In this document: piece by piece, positions 34,459 through 42,791 of the stretch
Layout: every line of letters begins with the position of its first letter
Position numbering within the stretch: the stretch's first letter is position 1
Source: Streptomyces sp. NBC_00237
Lineage (GTDB): Bacteria > Actinomycetota > Actinomycetes > Streptomycetales > Streptomycetaceae
Reading direction: 5' to 3'
DNA: 64,000 bases
Assembly (NCBI RefSeq): GCF_026342435.1
Contig: NZ_JAPEMT010000001.1
Span: 2,536,501-2,600,500, forward strand
The notes under the pieces: model-generated
The model's input: the letters and a program-made list of their open reading frames with translations, nothing else
Database searches by the model: none
What the model was told of the DNA's origin: nothing
Made by a program: the position numbers and the translations under genes

Positions 34459-35250
34459 ATGGCATCACTCGTCCCCGTACTCGACAAAGACGGCGTGCAA
34501 CTCACCGTCGAGGACGCCGTTGCCACGGTGACCCTGGCCAACCCGGCCAAGCGCAACGCCCAATCTCCCGCTCTGTGGCGGGCGTTGACGGAGGCCGGGA
34601 GGGTATTGCCCGGGAATGTCCGGGTGGTCGTGCTGCGCGGAGAGGGCAAATCCTTCTCCGCGGGCCTCGACCGGCAGGCGTTCACTCCGGAAGGCTTCGA
34701 CGGTGAGCCGTCCTTCCTCGATCTCGCGCGTGGTTCCGACGCGGACCTCGACGCCGAAATCGCCGCCTACCAGGAGGCTTTCGCCTGGTGGCGACGGACC
34801 GACATCATCAGCATCGCCGCGGTCCAGGGCCATGCCATCGGTGCCGGTTTCCAGCTCGCCCTCGCCTGTGACCTGCGGGTCGTCGCCGAGGACGTGCAGT
34901 TCGCCATGCGCGAGACCAGCCTCGGCCTGGTGCCCGACCTGACCGGTACCCACCCCCTGGTGGGCCTCGTCGGGTACGCCCGCGCGCTCGAAATCTGCGC
35001 CACGGGCCGCTTCGTGCACGCGGCGGAGGCCGAGCGCACGGGCCTCGCCAACCTCGTCGTGCCGAACGACGAACTCGACGGCGCGGTACGGGACCTGACC
35101 GCCGCCCTCCTCGCCGCACCGCGCGACGCGGTGATCGAGACCAAGGCGCTGCTCCAGGGTGCCTGCGACCGAACGTACGAGGCCCAGCGCGTCGCCGAGC
35201 GCGCGGCCCAGGGCCGCAGGCTCCGCGACCTCGCGGGCCTCGCCGACTAG
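34459..35250 (+). CDS. enoyl-CoA hydratase/isomerase family protein
   Basis: This crotonase-fold protein of 263 residues has the CoA-binding and oxyanion segments VVLRGEGKSFSAGLDRQAF and AVQGHAIGAGFQLALACDLRVV, then FAMRETSLGLVPDLTGTHPLVGLVG. The usual catalytic glutamates are only partly evident (E at RETSLGL; the other position is not the classical E), so hydratase versus isomerase activity is undecided. It follows gbn, as in S. coelicolor. The stop overlaps the convergent neighbour in a CTAG. Confidence 0.85.
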   Translation: MASLVPVLDKDGVQLTVEDAVATVTLANPAKRNAQSPALWRALTEAGRVLPGNVRVVVLRGEGKSFSAGLDRQAFTPEGFDGEPSFLDLARGSDADLDAEIAAYQEAFAWWRRTDIISIAAVQGHAIGAGFQLALACDLRVVAEDVQFAMRETSLGLVPDLTGTHPLVGLVGYARALEICATGRFVHAAEAERTGLANLVVPNDELDGAVRDLTAALLAAPRDAVIETKALLQGACDRTYEAQRVAERAAQGRRLRDLAGLAD

Positions 35251-36059
35251 ACGGTCCCGCCTCCGCGCGCGGCGTCGGGTCGGCCCGCTTCGTGCACCTC
35301 GGTGACCAGCACCGCCACCGAAGGCCGCCCCGCAGCCGCACCCGCGACCGCGTCCGCCACGGCCGCACGCACTTCCAGAGCCACCTCCCGCGCACGGCGC
35401 TCCCCGCTCACCGCCACCTCCACCCGGACGTGGCCGCCGGGGAGCGCCGTGCCGTCGTAGTGCACCGGAGCACCGAGAACGTCGGTCAGCCGGAGCACGC
35501 CGGGCACGGCGGCGGCAGCCCGCTCGGCGGCGGCCTCGGGGGAGTCATGTCGCCCGGGTGGACCAGCCGGGTCCGCCTTTTCCCGTACGTCCTCCTCCGG
35601 TACGTCGCCGGGCGCACCCGGAGCACCGGCGCGGCCCGCCTCCCCGAGCAGCCCCGTGACCCGGAGGTCCACCTCGGTGACGGCGAGGCCGAGCCGTTCC
35701 TCCGCCGCCTCGAACAGGGCGGTCCGCAGCCGCCGGGCCGCGTACGGGACCGGCTCGCCGAGCGCGGCCTCGAACTCCGCCTCGACCCGCAGCGGCCCGG
35801 GCGGCAGCGCCCCGGGAGGCGGCGGTACCGCGGGTGCGGCCGGAGGGGCGTCGGGGTCGGCGAGGCCCACCCGGAGCGCCCCGAGCGCCACTCCCCGTAC
35901 GTCCGCTGCCGCGCGGCGCAGCACGGTGTCGGCCGCGCGTTCGGCCAGCCAGGAGCCGTCGGCCGGGGAGCCCAGGGGGAGCAGTCGGCCCGGGCCCAGT
36001 CGCCTGCGCACGGCCTGCTGCCAGCCGCCGCCCGGGCTTGAGGATGCTGTGTCTGCCAT
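35247..36059 (-). CDS. Asp23-like repeat protein (annotated elsewhere as nucleopolyhedrovirus P10 family)
   Basis: The product is 270 residues. It contains two segments with an Asp23/Gls24-like pattern: LRVEAEFEAALGEPVPYAARRLRTALFEAAEERLGLAVTEVDLRV and PGVLRLTDVLG...VRVEVAVSGERRAREVALEVRAAVADAV. Pro/Ala-rich linkers separate them. There is no signal peptide or membrane helix. It is divergent from the Asp23/AmaP operon by 94 bases and probably belongs functionally to it. The viral P10 label used for homologues reflects low-complexity similarity only. Confidence 0.65.
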   Translation of the reverse strand: MADTASSSPGGGWQQAVRRRLGPGRLLPLGSPADGSWLAERAADTVLRRAAADVRGVALGALRVGLADPDAPPAAPAVPPPPGALPPGPLRVEAEFEAALGEPVPYAARRLRTALFEAAEERLGLAVTEVDLRVTGLLGEAGRAGAPGAPGDVPEEDVREKADPAGPPGRHDSPEAAAERAAAAVPGVLRLTDVLGAPVHYDGTALPGGHVRVEVAVSGERRAREVALEVRAAVADAVAGAAAGRPSVAVLVTEVHEAGRPDAARGGGTV

Positions 36060-36153
36060 GGGGGCAGCCTGCCGCATCCCCGGCGCGACATCGGGCAGGC
36101 GGACTTAATGTGGCAACGGAGTCCAGTAGCGCGTACCCCCCGGAAAGGGACGA

Positions 36154-36693
36154 ATGGCGATGGCTGACACCGAAGAGCGCAGCATCAGGCCGGGCGGCCT
36201 GGAGAAGGAACTCCCCACGACCGGCGCGTCCCGCCCGTCCGGCACGTCCGGTACGGCAGCCCGCGCGACCGGTGCGAGCACCCCGCAGCGCGGCGGCGGC
36301 GACCCGGCGACCCGGGGCCGCACCACGATCGCCGACGGCGTCGTCGAGAAGATCGCCGGACTCGCCGCCCGCGACGTGGTCGGCGTGCACGCGATGGGCG
36401 GCGGCTTCTCCCGCACCTTCGGCGCGGTCCGTGACCGGGTGCCGGGCGGCGGCGCGAAGTCCGTGAGCCGGGGCGTGAAGGCCGAGGTCGGAGAGGTGCA
36501 GACGGCCCTCGACCTGGACATCGTGGTCGAGTACGGAGTCTCCATCGCGGACGTGGCCAGGGCCGTGCGGGAGAACGTGATCGCGGCGGTCGAGCGGATG
36601 ACGGGCCTGGAAGTGGTCGAGGTCAACATCGCGGTGGGCGACGTGAAGCTCCCCGACGAGGAAGAGGACGAGCCGGAGCAGCGCCTCCAGTGA
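36154..36693 (+). CDS. Asp23/Gls24 family envelope stress response protein
   Basis: The product is 179 residues. A disordered N-terminus (about 1-55) is followed by the Asp23 domain: TTIADGVVEKIAGLAARDVVGVHAMG, then LDLDIVVEYGVSIADVARAVRENVIAAVERMTGLEVVEVNIAVGDV. An acidic tail (DEEEDEPEQ) ends the protein. In Firmicutes Asp23 coats the inner membrane through the anchor AmaP. ATG 36154 has AAAGGGA upstream; 36160 is also an ATG. It is the first gene of a five-gene operon ending in an AmaP-like gene. Confidence 0.88.
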   Translation: MAMADTEERSIRPGGLEKELPTTGASRPSGTSGTAARATGASTPQRGGGDPATRGRTTIADGVVEKIAGLAARDVVGVHAMGGGFSRTFGAVRDRVPGGGAKSVSRGVKAEVGEVQTALDLDIVVEYGVSIADVARAVRENVIAAVERMTGLEVVEVNIAVGDVKLPDEEEDEPEQRLQ

Positions 36694-36760
36694 GCGGGCC
36701 TCCGGCGCAGGCACACGCATCCGTACGCGGCACACGGCACACGGCAGTGAGGACGATTCG

Positions 36761-36976
36761 ATGAGTTGGTCCCTGGTCGGCCTGGCGGTCGGCATCGCAC
36801 TCGGCTTCGCCGGGTACTTCGGCGGGTTCGGCGCGTTCGTGGTGGTCGCGGCACTGGGTCTGATCGGGCTCATGGTCGGCCGCTACCTGGACGGCGACCT
36901 GGACCCGGGTGACTTCCTGCGCCCGCGCGACCGGGACCGTGACGACCGGCCGAGGAACAGGCCCCGCCCGCGGTGA
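36761..36976 (+). CDS. small membrane protein (DUF2273-like)
   Basis: The product is 71 residues: two adjacent hydrophobic helices (about 4-22 and 24-42), then a charged Asp/Arg tail (DGDLDPGDFLRPRDRDRDDRP). Proteins of this size and layout accompany Asp23 genes. ATG 36761 has GAGGAC upstream. Its stop overlaps the next start (GTGA), so the two are translationally coupled. Confidence 0.8.
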   Translation: MSWSLVGLAVGIALGFAGYFGGFGAFVVVAALGLIGLMVGRYLDGDLDPGDFLRPRDRDRDDRPRNRPRPR

Positions 36977-37341
36977 CGCGCAGGGAACCGGGCGGGCGGG
37001 CCGAGGCGGCCTCGGTGATTCCCGCCGCCGAACGCGGTGCCACCCGGATCGCCGACCGGGTCGTCGCGAAGATCGCCGCACGGGCCGCGCGGGAGGCCCT
37101 CGCGGAAGAGCCCGAGGACGGCGGACCGCCGCACGCCACCGTCGTGGTGCGCGACTTCGAGGCCCGGGTGCGGGTCGCCGTGGAGCTCGCCTACCCCGGT
37201 GACCTTTCCGCCCGATGCGCCGCGGTGCGTCACCACGTGTCAAGCAGGGTAAGCGAGTTGGCGGGCATGGAGGTCCCTGAGGTGACAGTGCTGGTCGAGC
37301 GGCTGCACCGCTGGGCCCCGGAGAGCGGGAGGACGCGGTGA
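36973..37341 (+). CDS. second Asp23/Gls24-like protein
   Basis: The product is 122 residues with a single Asp23-type domain: ATRIADRVVAKIAARAAREAL at the start, RVRVAVELAYPGDLSARCAAVRHHVSSRVSELAGMEVPEVTVLVERL at the end. It is shorter and more diverged than the first copy. GTG 36973 overlaps the preceding stop, and its own stop overlaps the following GTG start at 37338. Confidence 0.78.
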   Translation: MTRREPGGRAEAASVIPAAERGATRIADRVVAKIAARAAREALAEEPEDGGPPHATVVVRDFEARVRVAVELAYPGDLSARCAAVRHHVSSRVSELAGMEVPEVTVLVERLHRWAPESGRTR

Positions 37342-37961
37342 GCGAGCAGGTGCCCACGCTGGAGGCCGAACGCGCATCGCCCGTACGGGGCGGCCCGACG
37401 GCCCGCACACGCTTCTGGTCCGCCCGGCGCATCCCCGCCGGGCTGGCCGCAGCGGCCCTCCTGGGAGGCTCGGGCCTCCTCCTCTACGACGTCCTGGCGG
37501 TACGTTCCGGACGCCCCGGCATGCGCTGGCGCCGTGAACTCGCCGCCGCCCTCGCCGAACGCCCGCTGGGCCAGGTGTGGGTGCAGGTCGGCGCGGGACT
37601 GGCGGTGGCCCTCGGTCTGTGGCTGGTGGTCCTGGCCGTGACGCCGGGCCTGCGCTCCCTGCTCCCGATGCGCTGGAACGAGTCGGGCGACGGGGAGGTG
37701 CGGGCCGGTCTCCACCGGGGCGCGGCGTCCCTGGTCCTGCGCGAACGGGCGATGGAGGTGCCGGGGGTGCAGGCGGCGCGGGTGCGGGTGGGCCGGGGCC
37801 GGGTGACGGTGCGCGCCGTCTCCCACTTCCGTGAACTCGCGGACGTACGCGAAGACGTGGGGGAAGCGATGCGCCGGGGTGTCGACGAGCTGGGCCTCGC
37901 CCACGAACCGGCGGTCGCGGTACGGGTGGAACGGGCGGGCGCGGAGAGCGGGAAGGGGTGA
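37338..37961 (+). CDS. DUF6286-type membrane protein
   Basis: The product is 207 residues with two transmembrane helices (about 33-52 and 82-105) and a C-terminal cytoplasmic domain with an Asp23-like pattern (MEVPGVQAARVRVGRGRVTVRAVSHFRELADVREDVGEAM). GTG 37338 overlaps the upstream stop by four bases, and the next gene starts seven bases downstream. It probably anchors Asp23-type proteins at the membrane together with the AmaP-like protein. Confidence 0.75.
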   Translation: MSEQVPTLEAERASPVRGGPTARTRFWSARRIPAGLAAAALLGGSGLLLYDVLAVRSGRPGMRWRRELAAALAERPLGQVWVQVGAGLAVALGLWLVVLAVTPGLRSLLPMRWNESGDGEVRAGLHRGAASLVLRERAMEVPGVQAARVRVGRGRVTVRAVSHFRELADVREDVGEAMRRGVDELGLAHEPAVAVRVERAGAESGKG

Positions 37962-37968
37962 GGGGACC

Positions 37969-38538
37969 ATGCGCAATCCGGTGAACAGGGTGCTGCTGGG
38001 CCTGCTCGGCCTTCTCCTTCTCCTCCTCGGCGGCACGGCACTGACGGCGGGCCTGGCAGGCTCCTCGCTCCCGTCCTGGTGGCCCTTCTCGGGCCGGGAC
38101 GACGTCCTGCTGAGCGTCGCTGACCGGACGCGGTGGCGGGGCGAGGGCTGGTGGTGGCCGGTGGTCATCGCCACCCTCTCGGTGTGCGCGGTGCTGGCGC
38201 TGTGGTGGCTGCTGGTGCAGATGAGGCAGAAGCGGCTGGGTGTGGTGCGGGTGGGGAGTGAGGGAGAGGCGGTGCTCCTGCGCGGCAGGGCCCTGGAGAG
38301 GGTGCTGGGCGACGAGGTGGAGGCGGTGCCGGGCGTCGAGCGGGCGAGGGTTCTGCTGACGGGGCGCCAGAACGCCCCGCGCGCCCGCATCTCCGTCCAG
38401 GTGACGGGGACGGCCGTCCCGGCGTGGGTGGTGTCGGAGGTCGACGGGGTCGCGCTGGTGAGGGCACAGCAGTCCATCGGGTCGGCCCACTTGCCTGCGG
38501 AGGTGACGGTACGGGCCCGAGGTCGCAGGGCGCGGTGA
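37969..38538 (+). CDS. amaP: AmaP-like alkaline shock response membrane anchor
   Basis: The product is 189 residues. The N-terminus MRNPVNRVLLGLLGLLLLLLG begins helix 1, and a second helix spans about 62-82 (WPVVIATLSVCAVLALWWLL). A cytoplasmic Asp23-like domain follows (VEAVPGVERARVLLTGRQNAPRARISVQVTG). This is the AmaP topology, which in Staphylococcus anchors Asp23. ATG 37969 has GAGGGG upstream. It is the last gene of the cluster. Confidence 0.78.
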   Translation: MRNPVNRVLLGLLGLLLLLLGGTALTAGLAGSSLPSWWPFSGRDDVLLSVADRTRWRGEGWWWPVVIATLSVCAVLALWWLLVQMRQKRLGVVRVGSEGEAVLLRGRALERVLGDEVEAVPGVERARVLLTGRQNAPRARISVQVTGTAVPAWVVSEVDGVALVRAQQSIGSAHLPAEVTVRARGRRAR

Positions 38539-38582
38539 TGCCAGGGCCCCGGGTGGGGCGGGGGAGGCTGCGAAGCAGTCCG

Positions 38583-38643
38583 CCAGGGGCGCGGGGCTGT
38601 ATCGATGTACGGCTCTGCCGCGTGGGCGCGACCAGCCACGACG
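38583..38643. repeat. dispersed intergenic repeat, copy A
   Basis: The block CAGGGGCGCGGGGCTGT, then TCGAT, GCGGCTC-like and CCGCGTGGGCGCGACCAGCCACG matches, in the same order, 55783-55840. It belongs to a Streptomyces intergenic element usually found just after genes. Here it lies after the AmaP-like gene and before a convergent SDR gene. Nothing else is recognisable in 38539-38762. Confidence 0.65.
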
Positions 38644-38762
38644 CACCCGCACGTACCAACTCCAAGCCCCGCAGGGTGAGATGGAGGGCCGGGGGCCCGG
38701 GGCGGAGCCTCCGGGCAGTGACCCCAGCCACCCACCCGACTCGCGCCGAGCGGGCGGGAGCC

Positions 38763-39518
38763 TCAGAAGCCGTGACGGGCCCCGCCGTCCACCGGGAGCA
38801 TGACCCCGGTCAGGTACGACGCGCCCGGCGACAGCATGAACGCCGCCACCCGCCCGAACTCCTCCGCCGTCCCGTACCTCCGCAGCGGAATCCGCGCCGC
38901 ATGCGCCTCCCGCACCGCCTCCGGATCATCGGCCAGCGAGTCCAGGTACCGCACCCGGTCCGTGTCGATCCGCGCCGGGAGCAGCCCGATCACTCGGATC
39001 CCCCGAGGCCCGACCTCTTCCGCGAGGGTCTTCGCGAACCCCGCGAGCCCCGGCCGCAGACCGTTGGAGATGGCGAGCCCCGGGATCGGCTCGTGCACCG
39101 ACGCCGACAGCACGAAGCCGATCACACCCCCCTCACCCAGTTCCGCCGCCGCCGTCCGCGCCAGCCGTACCGCGCCCAGGAACACCGACTCGAAGGCGTC
39201 CCGCCACTGCTCGTCGGTGTTCTCCGACGTACTCCCCGCCGCAGGCCCCCCGACGCTGATCAGCATCCCGTCGAACCCGCCGAAACGAGCCCGCGCCTCC
39301 GCGACCAGCCTCCCCGCGGCAGCGGGATCCGCGTTGTCCGCCGCGACCGCCACCGCGTTCGGCCCGAGAGCCTCGGCGGCCTCGCCGACGGCCTTCTCGT
39401 CGCGCGCCGTCAGGACGACCTTCGCCCCGTCCGCCACGAGCTCCTTCGCCGCGGCGAAGCCCAGGCCACGGCTCGCACCCGTGACCACGTACACACGATC
39501 CTTCAGTCCAAGATCCAT
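38763..39518 (-). CDS. SDR family oxidoreductase with non-canonical active site
   Basis: This Rossmann-fold protein of 251 residues has the cofactor motif VVTGASRGLGFAAA and the C-terminal LTGVMLPVDGGARHGF. At the position of the catalytic YxxxK it has S-N-G-L-R (PGLAISNGLRPGLAGFAK), so Tyr becomes Ser and Lys becomes Arg. This variant recurs in an SDR subfamily and may indicate altered chemistry or a non-catalytic role. ATG 39518 has AGGATAGGG upstream. It starts four bases after the GH15 stop and is surely co-transcribed. Confidence 0.85.
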   Translation of the reverse strand: MDLGLKDRVYVVTGASRGLGFAAAKELVADGAKVVLTARDEKAVGEAAEALGPNAVAVAADNADPAAAGRLVAEARARFGGFDGMLISVGGPAAGSTSENTDEQWRDAFESVFLGAVRLARTAAAELGEGGVIGFVLSASVHEPIPGLAISNGLRPGLAGFAKTLAEEVGPRGIRVIGLLPARIDTDRVRYLDSLADDPEAVREAHAARIPLRRYGTAEEFGRVAAFMLSPGASYLTGVMLPVDGGARHGF

Positions 39519-39522
39519 GGCC

Positions 39523-41376
39523 CTATCCTGCACCCTCCTCGGAGGACGCCTCCTCCCGGGCCAGCGCCAACGCCGTTCCCACCAGCCCGATATGGCTGAA
39601 CGCCTGCGGGAAGTTCCCGATCTGCCGACGCGTCACCGGGTCGTACTCCTCCGCCAGCAGCCCCACGTCGTTCCGCAGCGCGCACAGCGTGTCGAACAGC
39701 TCCCGCGCCTCCTTCACCCGCCCGGTCATCAGCAGCGCGTCCGCCAGCCAGAACGAACACACCAAGAACGCGCCCTCGCCCCCCGGCAGCCCGTCGACCC
39801 GATTGCCCTCCGTGGCCTCGGCCTCGTCCGCGCTGTACCGCCGGATGAAGGCACTGCCCCGCCCCAGCTCGGCCCGGACCGCCTCCACCGTCCCCACCAC
39901 CCGAGGATCGTCCGGCGGCAGGAATCCCACCTGCGGAATCAGCAGCGTCGCCGCGTCCAGCTCCACCGACCCGTAGGACTGGGTGAAGGTGTTGCGCTCG
40001 GGGTCGTAGCCCTTCTCGCAGACCTCGCGGTGCACCTCGTCGCGCATCGCCCGCCAGCGTGCGGCGTCCCCCGGAAGCGAAGGGTCCTCCTCCAGAATCC
40101 GCACCGCACGGTCGGCGGCCACCCACGCCATCACCTTGGAGTGCACGAAGTGCCGACGAGGTCCCCGCACTTCCCACAGCCCGTCGTCGGGCTCCCGCCA
40201 CATCGTCTCCAGGAAGCCGAGCAGGCTCAGCTGGAGCTTCCAGGCGTGCGGCTTGGGCGCGAGCCCGGCCTCCCGCGCCACGTACAGCGAGTCGATGACC
40301 TCCCCGTACACATCGAGCTGGAGCTGTTCCGCAGCGTCGTTCCCGATCCGCACCGGGGCGGAGTTCTCGTACCCGCGCAGCCACGGAAGTTCCAGCTCCG
40401 GCAGGCGGCGCTCGCCGGAGATGCCGTACATGATCTTCAGGTCGGCGGGGTCCCCGGCGACCGCGCGCAGCAGCCAGTCGCGCCAGTCGGCGGCCTCGTC
40501 GAGGTACCCGGCGGACAGCAGCGAGCCCAGGGTCAGGGTGGAGTCGCGCAGCCAGCAGTACCGGTAGTCCCAGTTCCGTACGCCGCCGATCTCCTCCGGC
40601 AGCGAGGTCGTCGGCGCGGCGACGATGCCGCCGGTGGGCGCGTAGGTGAGGGCCTTGAGCGTGATGAGCGAACGCAGTACGGCCTCCCGGTGCGGCCCTT
40701 CGTACGTGCACTTCGCCGCCCACTCCTCCCAGTCCTGGAGGCTGTGCGCCAGCGACTCGTACGGGTTGATGAGAGGGGGCCTCGGCTCGTGCGAGGGGTG
40801 CCAGGTCAGCACGAACGCGACCTGCTCGCCGGGCCGTACGCAGAAGGAGGAGCGGGTGCTGTACTGCTGCCCCCAGGTCTTCACCCGGGGCCCCTCGCCC
40901 TCCGTCCCGTCCGCCGCCCGCGACACGTCCCGCAGCCAGATCGCGTCGGGGCCCGCGACCGCGACCCGGTGGCCGTCCGTGCGGCGCACCCACGGCACGA
41001 TGTGGCCGTAGTCGAAGCGCAGCCGGAGCGTGGAGTGCACGGTGACCTCGCCGGAGAGCCCTTCCACGATCCGTACGACATCGGGGGCCTGGTCGCGCTG
41101 CGGCATGAAGTCGGTGACCTTGACACTGCCCGAACGGGTCTCCCACACGGTCTCCAGGACCAGCGATTCGCCCCGGTAGGAGCGGGAGGCACAGGTGCCC
41201 GCGCCCTCCGGGGCGAGCCGCCAATGGCCGTTCTCCTGGTCGCCGAGCAGGGCGGCGAAACACGCGGCGGAGTCGAAGCGGGGCAGGCAGAGCCAGTCGA
41301 GGGAACCGTCGCGGCCGACCAGGGCCGCGGTCTGGAGGTCCCCGATGAGCGCGTAGTCCTCGATGCGTTGGGTCAC
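39523..41376 (-). CDS. glycoside hydrolase family 15 protein (trehalase/glucoamylase-like)
   Basis: This cytoplasmic protein of 617 residues lacks a signal peptide. The N-terminal beta-sandwich begins RIEDYALIGDLQTAALVGRDGSLDWLCLPRFDS. The (alpha/alpha)6 barrel follows with GGVRNWDYRYCWLRDSTLTL, IGNDAAEQLQLDVYGEVIDSLY and the late LLAEEYDPVTRRQIGNFPQAFSHIGLV, where acid/base glutamates are expected. Actinobacterial members include acid trehalases that hydrolyse trehalose to glucose; glucoamylase activity is an alternative. It is followed by the variant SDR. A 26-bp repeat array lies upstream. Confidence 0.88.
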   Translation of the reverse strand: MTQRIEDYALIGDLQTAALVGRDGSLDWLCLPRFDSAACFAALLGDQENGHWRLAPEGAGTCASRSYRGESLVLETVWETRSGSVKVTDFMPQRDQAPDVVRIVEGLSGEVTVHSTLRLRFDYGHIVPWVRRTDGHRVAVAGPDAIWLRDVSRAADGTEGEGPRVKTWGQQYSTRSSFCVRPGEQVAFVLTWHPSHEPRPPLINPYESLAHSLQDWEEWAAKCTYEGPHREAVLRSLITLKALTYAPTGGIVAAPTTSLPEEIGGVRNWDYRYCWLRDSTLTLGSLLSAGYLDEAADWRDWLLRAVAGDPADLKIMYGISGERRLPELELPWLRGYENSAPVRIGNDAAEQLQLDVYGEVIDSLYVAREAGLAPKPHAWKLQLSLLGFLETMWREPDDGLWEVRGPRRHFVHSKVMAWVAADRAVRILEEDPSLPGDAARWRAMRDEVHREVCEKGYDPERNTFTQSYGSVELDAATLLIPQVGFLPPDDPRVVGTVEAVRAELGRGSAFIRRYSADEAEATEGNRVDGLPGGEGAFLVCSFWLADALLMTGRVKEARELFDTLCALRNDVGLLAEEYDPVTRRQIGNFPQAFSHIGLVGTALALAREEASSEEGAG

Positions 41377-41445
41377 GCTGAAGCGTGTTCCCGTCCGGGC
41401 GCGGCGTCAATCAGCCACGTCGGTCACGTGTTCACACCGGTCACA

Positions 41446-41538
41446 GCGCACGCACCGCGCGCACGCACGGCTCGTACGCACCGTTCGCACGCACGGCTCG
41501 CACGCACCGCGCGCACGCACGGCTCGCACGCACCGAGG
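41446..41538. repeat. 26-bp tandem repeat upstream of the GH15 gene
   Basis: Units at 41461, 41487 and 41513 share GCACGCACGGCTCG-ACGCACCG with a 26-base period. A partial unit (GCGCACGCACCGCGC) precedes them. The array lies 70-160 bases upstream of the GH15 ATG, in the likely promoter region, and just past the SURF1 gene stop. Confidence 0.85.
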
Positions 41539-41556
41539 AGCTGCCCCCACCGACGA

Positions 41557-42372
41557 TCAGGCGGAAGCCGTCTCCGGCTTCTCCGCCTCGGCCGCCTCGT
41601 CGGCGTCCTGCGCGATCCCGGCCGCCACAGCGTCCCGCTCGCGCTTCTCACGTCGTACGAGAATGACCCAGCCGACGGGCACCGCGGCCACGAACAGCCA
41701 CCACTGCACGGCGTACGCCATGTGCGGGCCGATCGACTCCGAGTCGGGGGTGCCGATCACCTCGGGGCTGTTGTCCGGCGGAACCGGATCGGTCAGCTCC
41801 AGGTAGCCGCCGAGCACCGGGCGGCCCAGCAGCTTCGACTGCTGCGCGCTGTTCATCAGCATCACCTGCCGGGGCGGCAGGTCCTTCAGGTCCTTGATGC
41901 CGCTGCCGGACGTCGTCTCGTCCGCCTTCAGCCGACCGGTGATCGTCACCTCGCCCTTCGGCGGGACCGGGACGTGCGGGAACGCCTGCTGATCGGTGGC
42001 GAACGGGACCCAGCCCCGGTTGACCAGGACCGTGCCGCCGCCCTTCAGGTCAAGCGGGGTCAGCACGAGGAAGCCGACCTGGTCGTCGGACGAGGTGCGG
42101 CGGCGCACGACGACCTCGTGCGCGGTGTCGTACCTGCCGGTGGCGGTCGCCGTGCGCCAGAAGTCGGCGCGCGGGACGGAGTGGCCGGGAGACGTGAGCT
42201 CCTGGACGGGCTTCGGCTTCGCCTTCAGGTTCCCGGCGATCAGCTGGTTCTGGGCGACCCTGTGCTCGTGGCGGTGGTACTGCCAGAAGCCGAGTTCGAC
42301 CATGACGGGCATGAGGACCAGCGCCAGGAGGGTGAGGATCACCCACTGCCGGGACAACAGGAAGCGGTACAC
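41557..42372 (-). CDS. SURF1 family cytochrome oxidase biogenesis protein
   Basis: The product is 271 residues with the classical two-helix SURF1 layout: a helix at about 9-28 (WVILTLLALVLMPVMVELGFWQYHR), a periplasmic domain with VVVRRRT, VLVNRGWVP and the GRL segment, and a second helix at about 218-240 (AYAVQWWLFVAAVPVGWVILVRR). SURF1 proteins aid haem insertion and assembly of cytochrome c oxidase. The start is GTG 42372. A charged C-terminal tail (about 245-271) extends into the cytoplasm. Confidence 0.9.
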   Translation of the reverse strand: MYRFLLSRQWVILTLLALVLMPVMVELGFWQYHRHEHRVAQNQLIAGNLKAKPKPVQELTSPGHSVPRADFWRTATATGRYDTAHEVVVRRRTSSDDQVGFLVLTPLDLKGGGTVLVNRGWVPFATDQQAFPHVPVPPKGEVTITGRLKADETTSGSGIKDLKDLPPRQVMLMNSAQQSKLLGRPVLGGYLELTDPVPPDNSPEVIGTPDSESIGPHMAYAVQWWLFVAAVPVGWVILVRREKRERDAVAAGIAQDADEAAEAEKPETASA

Positions 42373-42462
42373 GCTTTGACGGTACCTGGCGTGAGAAGTC
42401 CCCCGGTGGGCGGGTTGCCCGAGCCGGGGGAGCCGAGGGGAGAGCGAGGGGGACCGGACGTC

Positions 42463-42696
42463 TCACACCTTGTCGACGATGCCCACCTTCCCCTCCGCGC
42501 GGGAGCAGTGCGCACCGCAGAACCACTGGCCCTCGACCTCGACGCCCTGGCCGATGATGCGGCACCGGCAGTGCTCGCAGATCGGGGCCATCCGGTGGAT
42601 GGCGCAGGAGAAGCAGTCGAACACGTGCACCGCGCCCTGCGCGTGCACCTCGAAGGACATGCCGTAGTCGTTTCCGCAAACCTCGCATCGTGCCAT
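42463..42696 (-). CDS. small cysteine-rich zinc-ribbon-like protein
   Basis: The product is 77 residues with three cysteine clusters: CEVC at residues 4-7; CFSC-AIH and CEHCRC in the middle; and FCGAHC near the end. Spacing suggests two zinc-binding knuckles of a LIM/metallothionein-like kind. There is no other domain. Proteins of this kind are widespread in Streptomyces without known function. It lies between SURF1 and exonuclease genes on the same strand. Confidence 0.78.
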   Translation of the reverse strand: MARCEVCGNDYGMSFEVHAQGAVHVFDCFSCAIHRMAPICEHCRCRIIGQGVEVEGQWFCGAHCSRAEGKVGIVDKV

Positions 42697-42791
42697 GGGG
42701 CACAGGGTGCAGTGCGCAGGGGCGCAGGGCGTGCGGGGCACGCCCGACCGTCACCCGTCCGACGGTGTGAGCGGTCCTACGAGCCCCCGCC

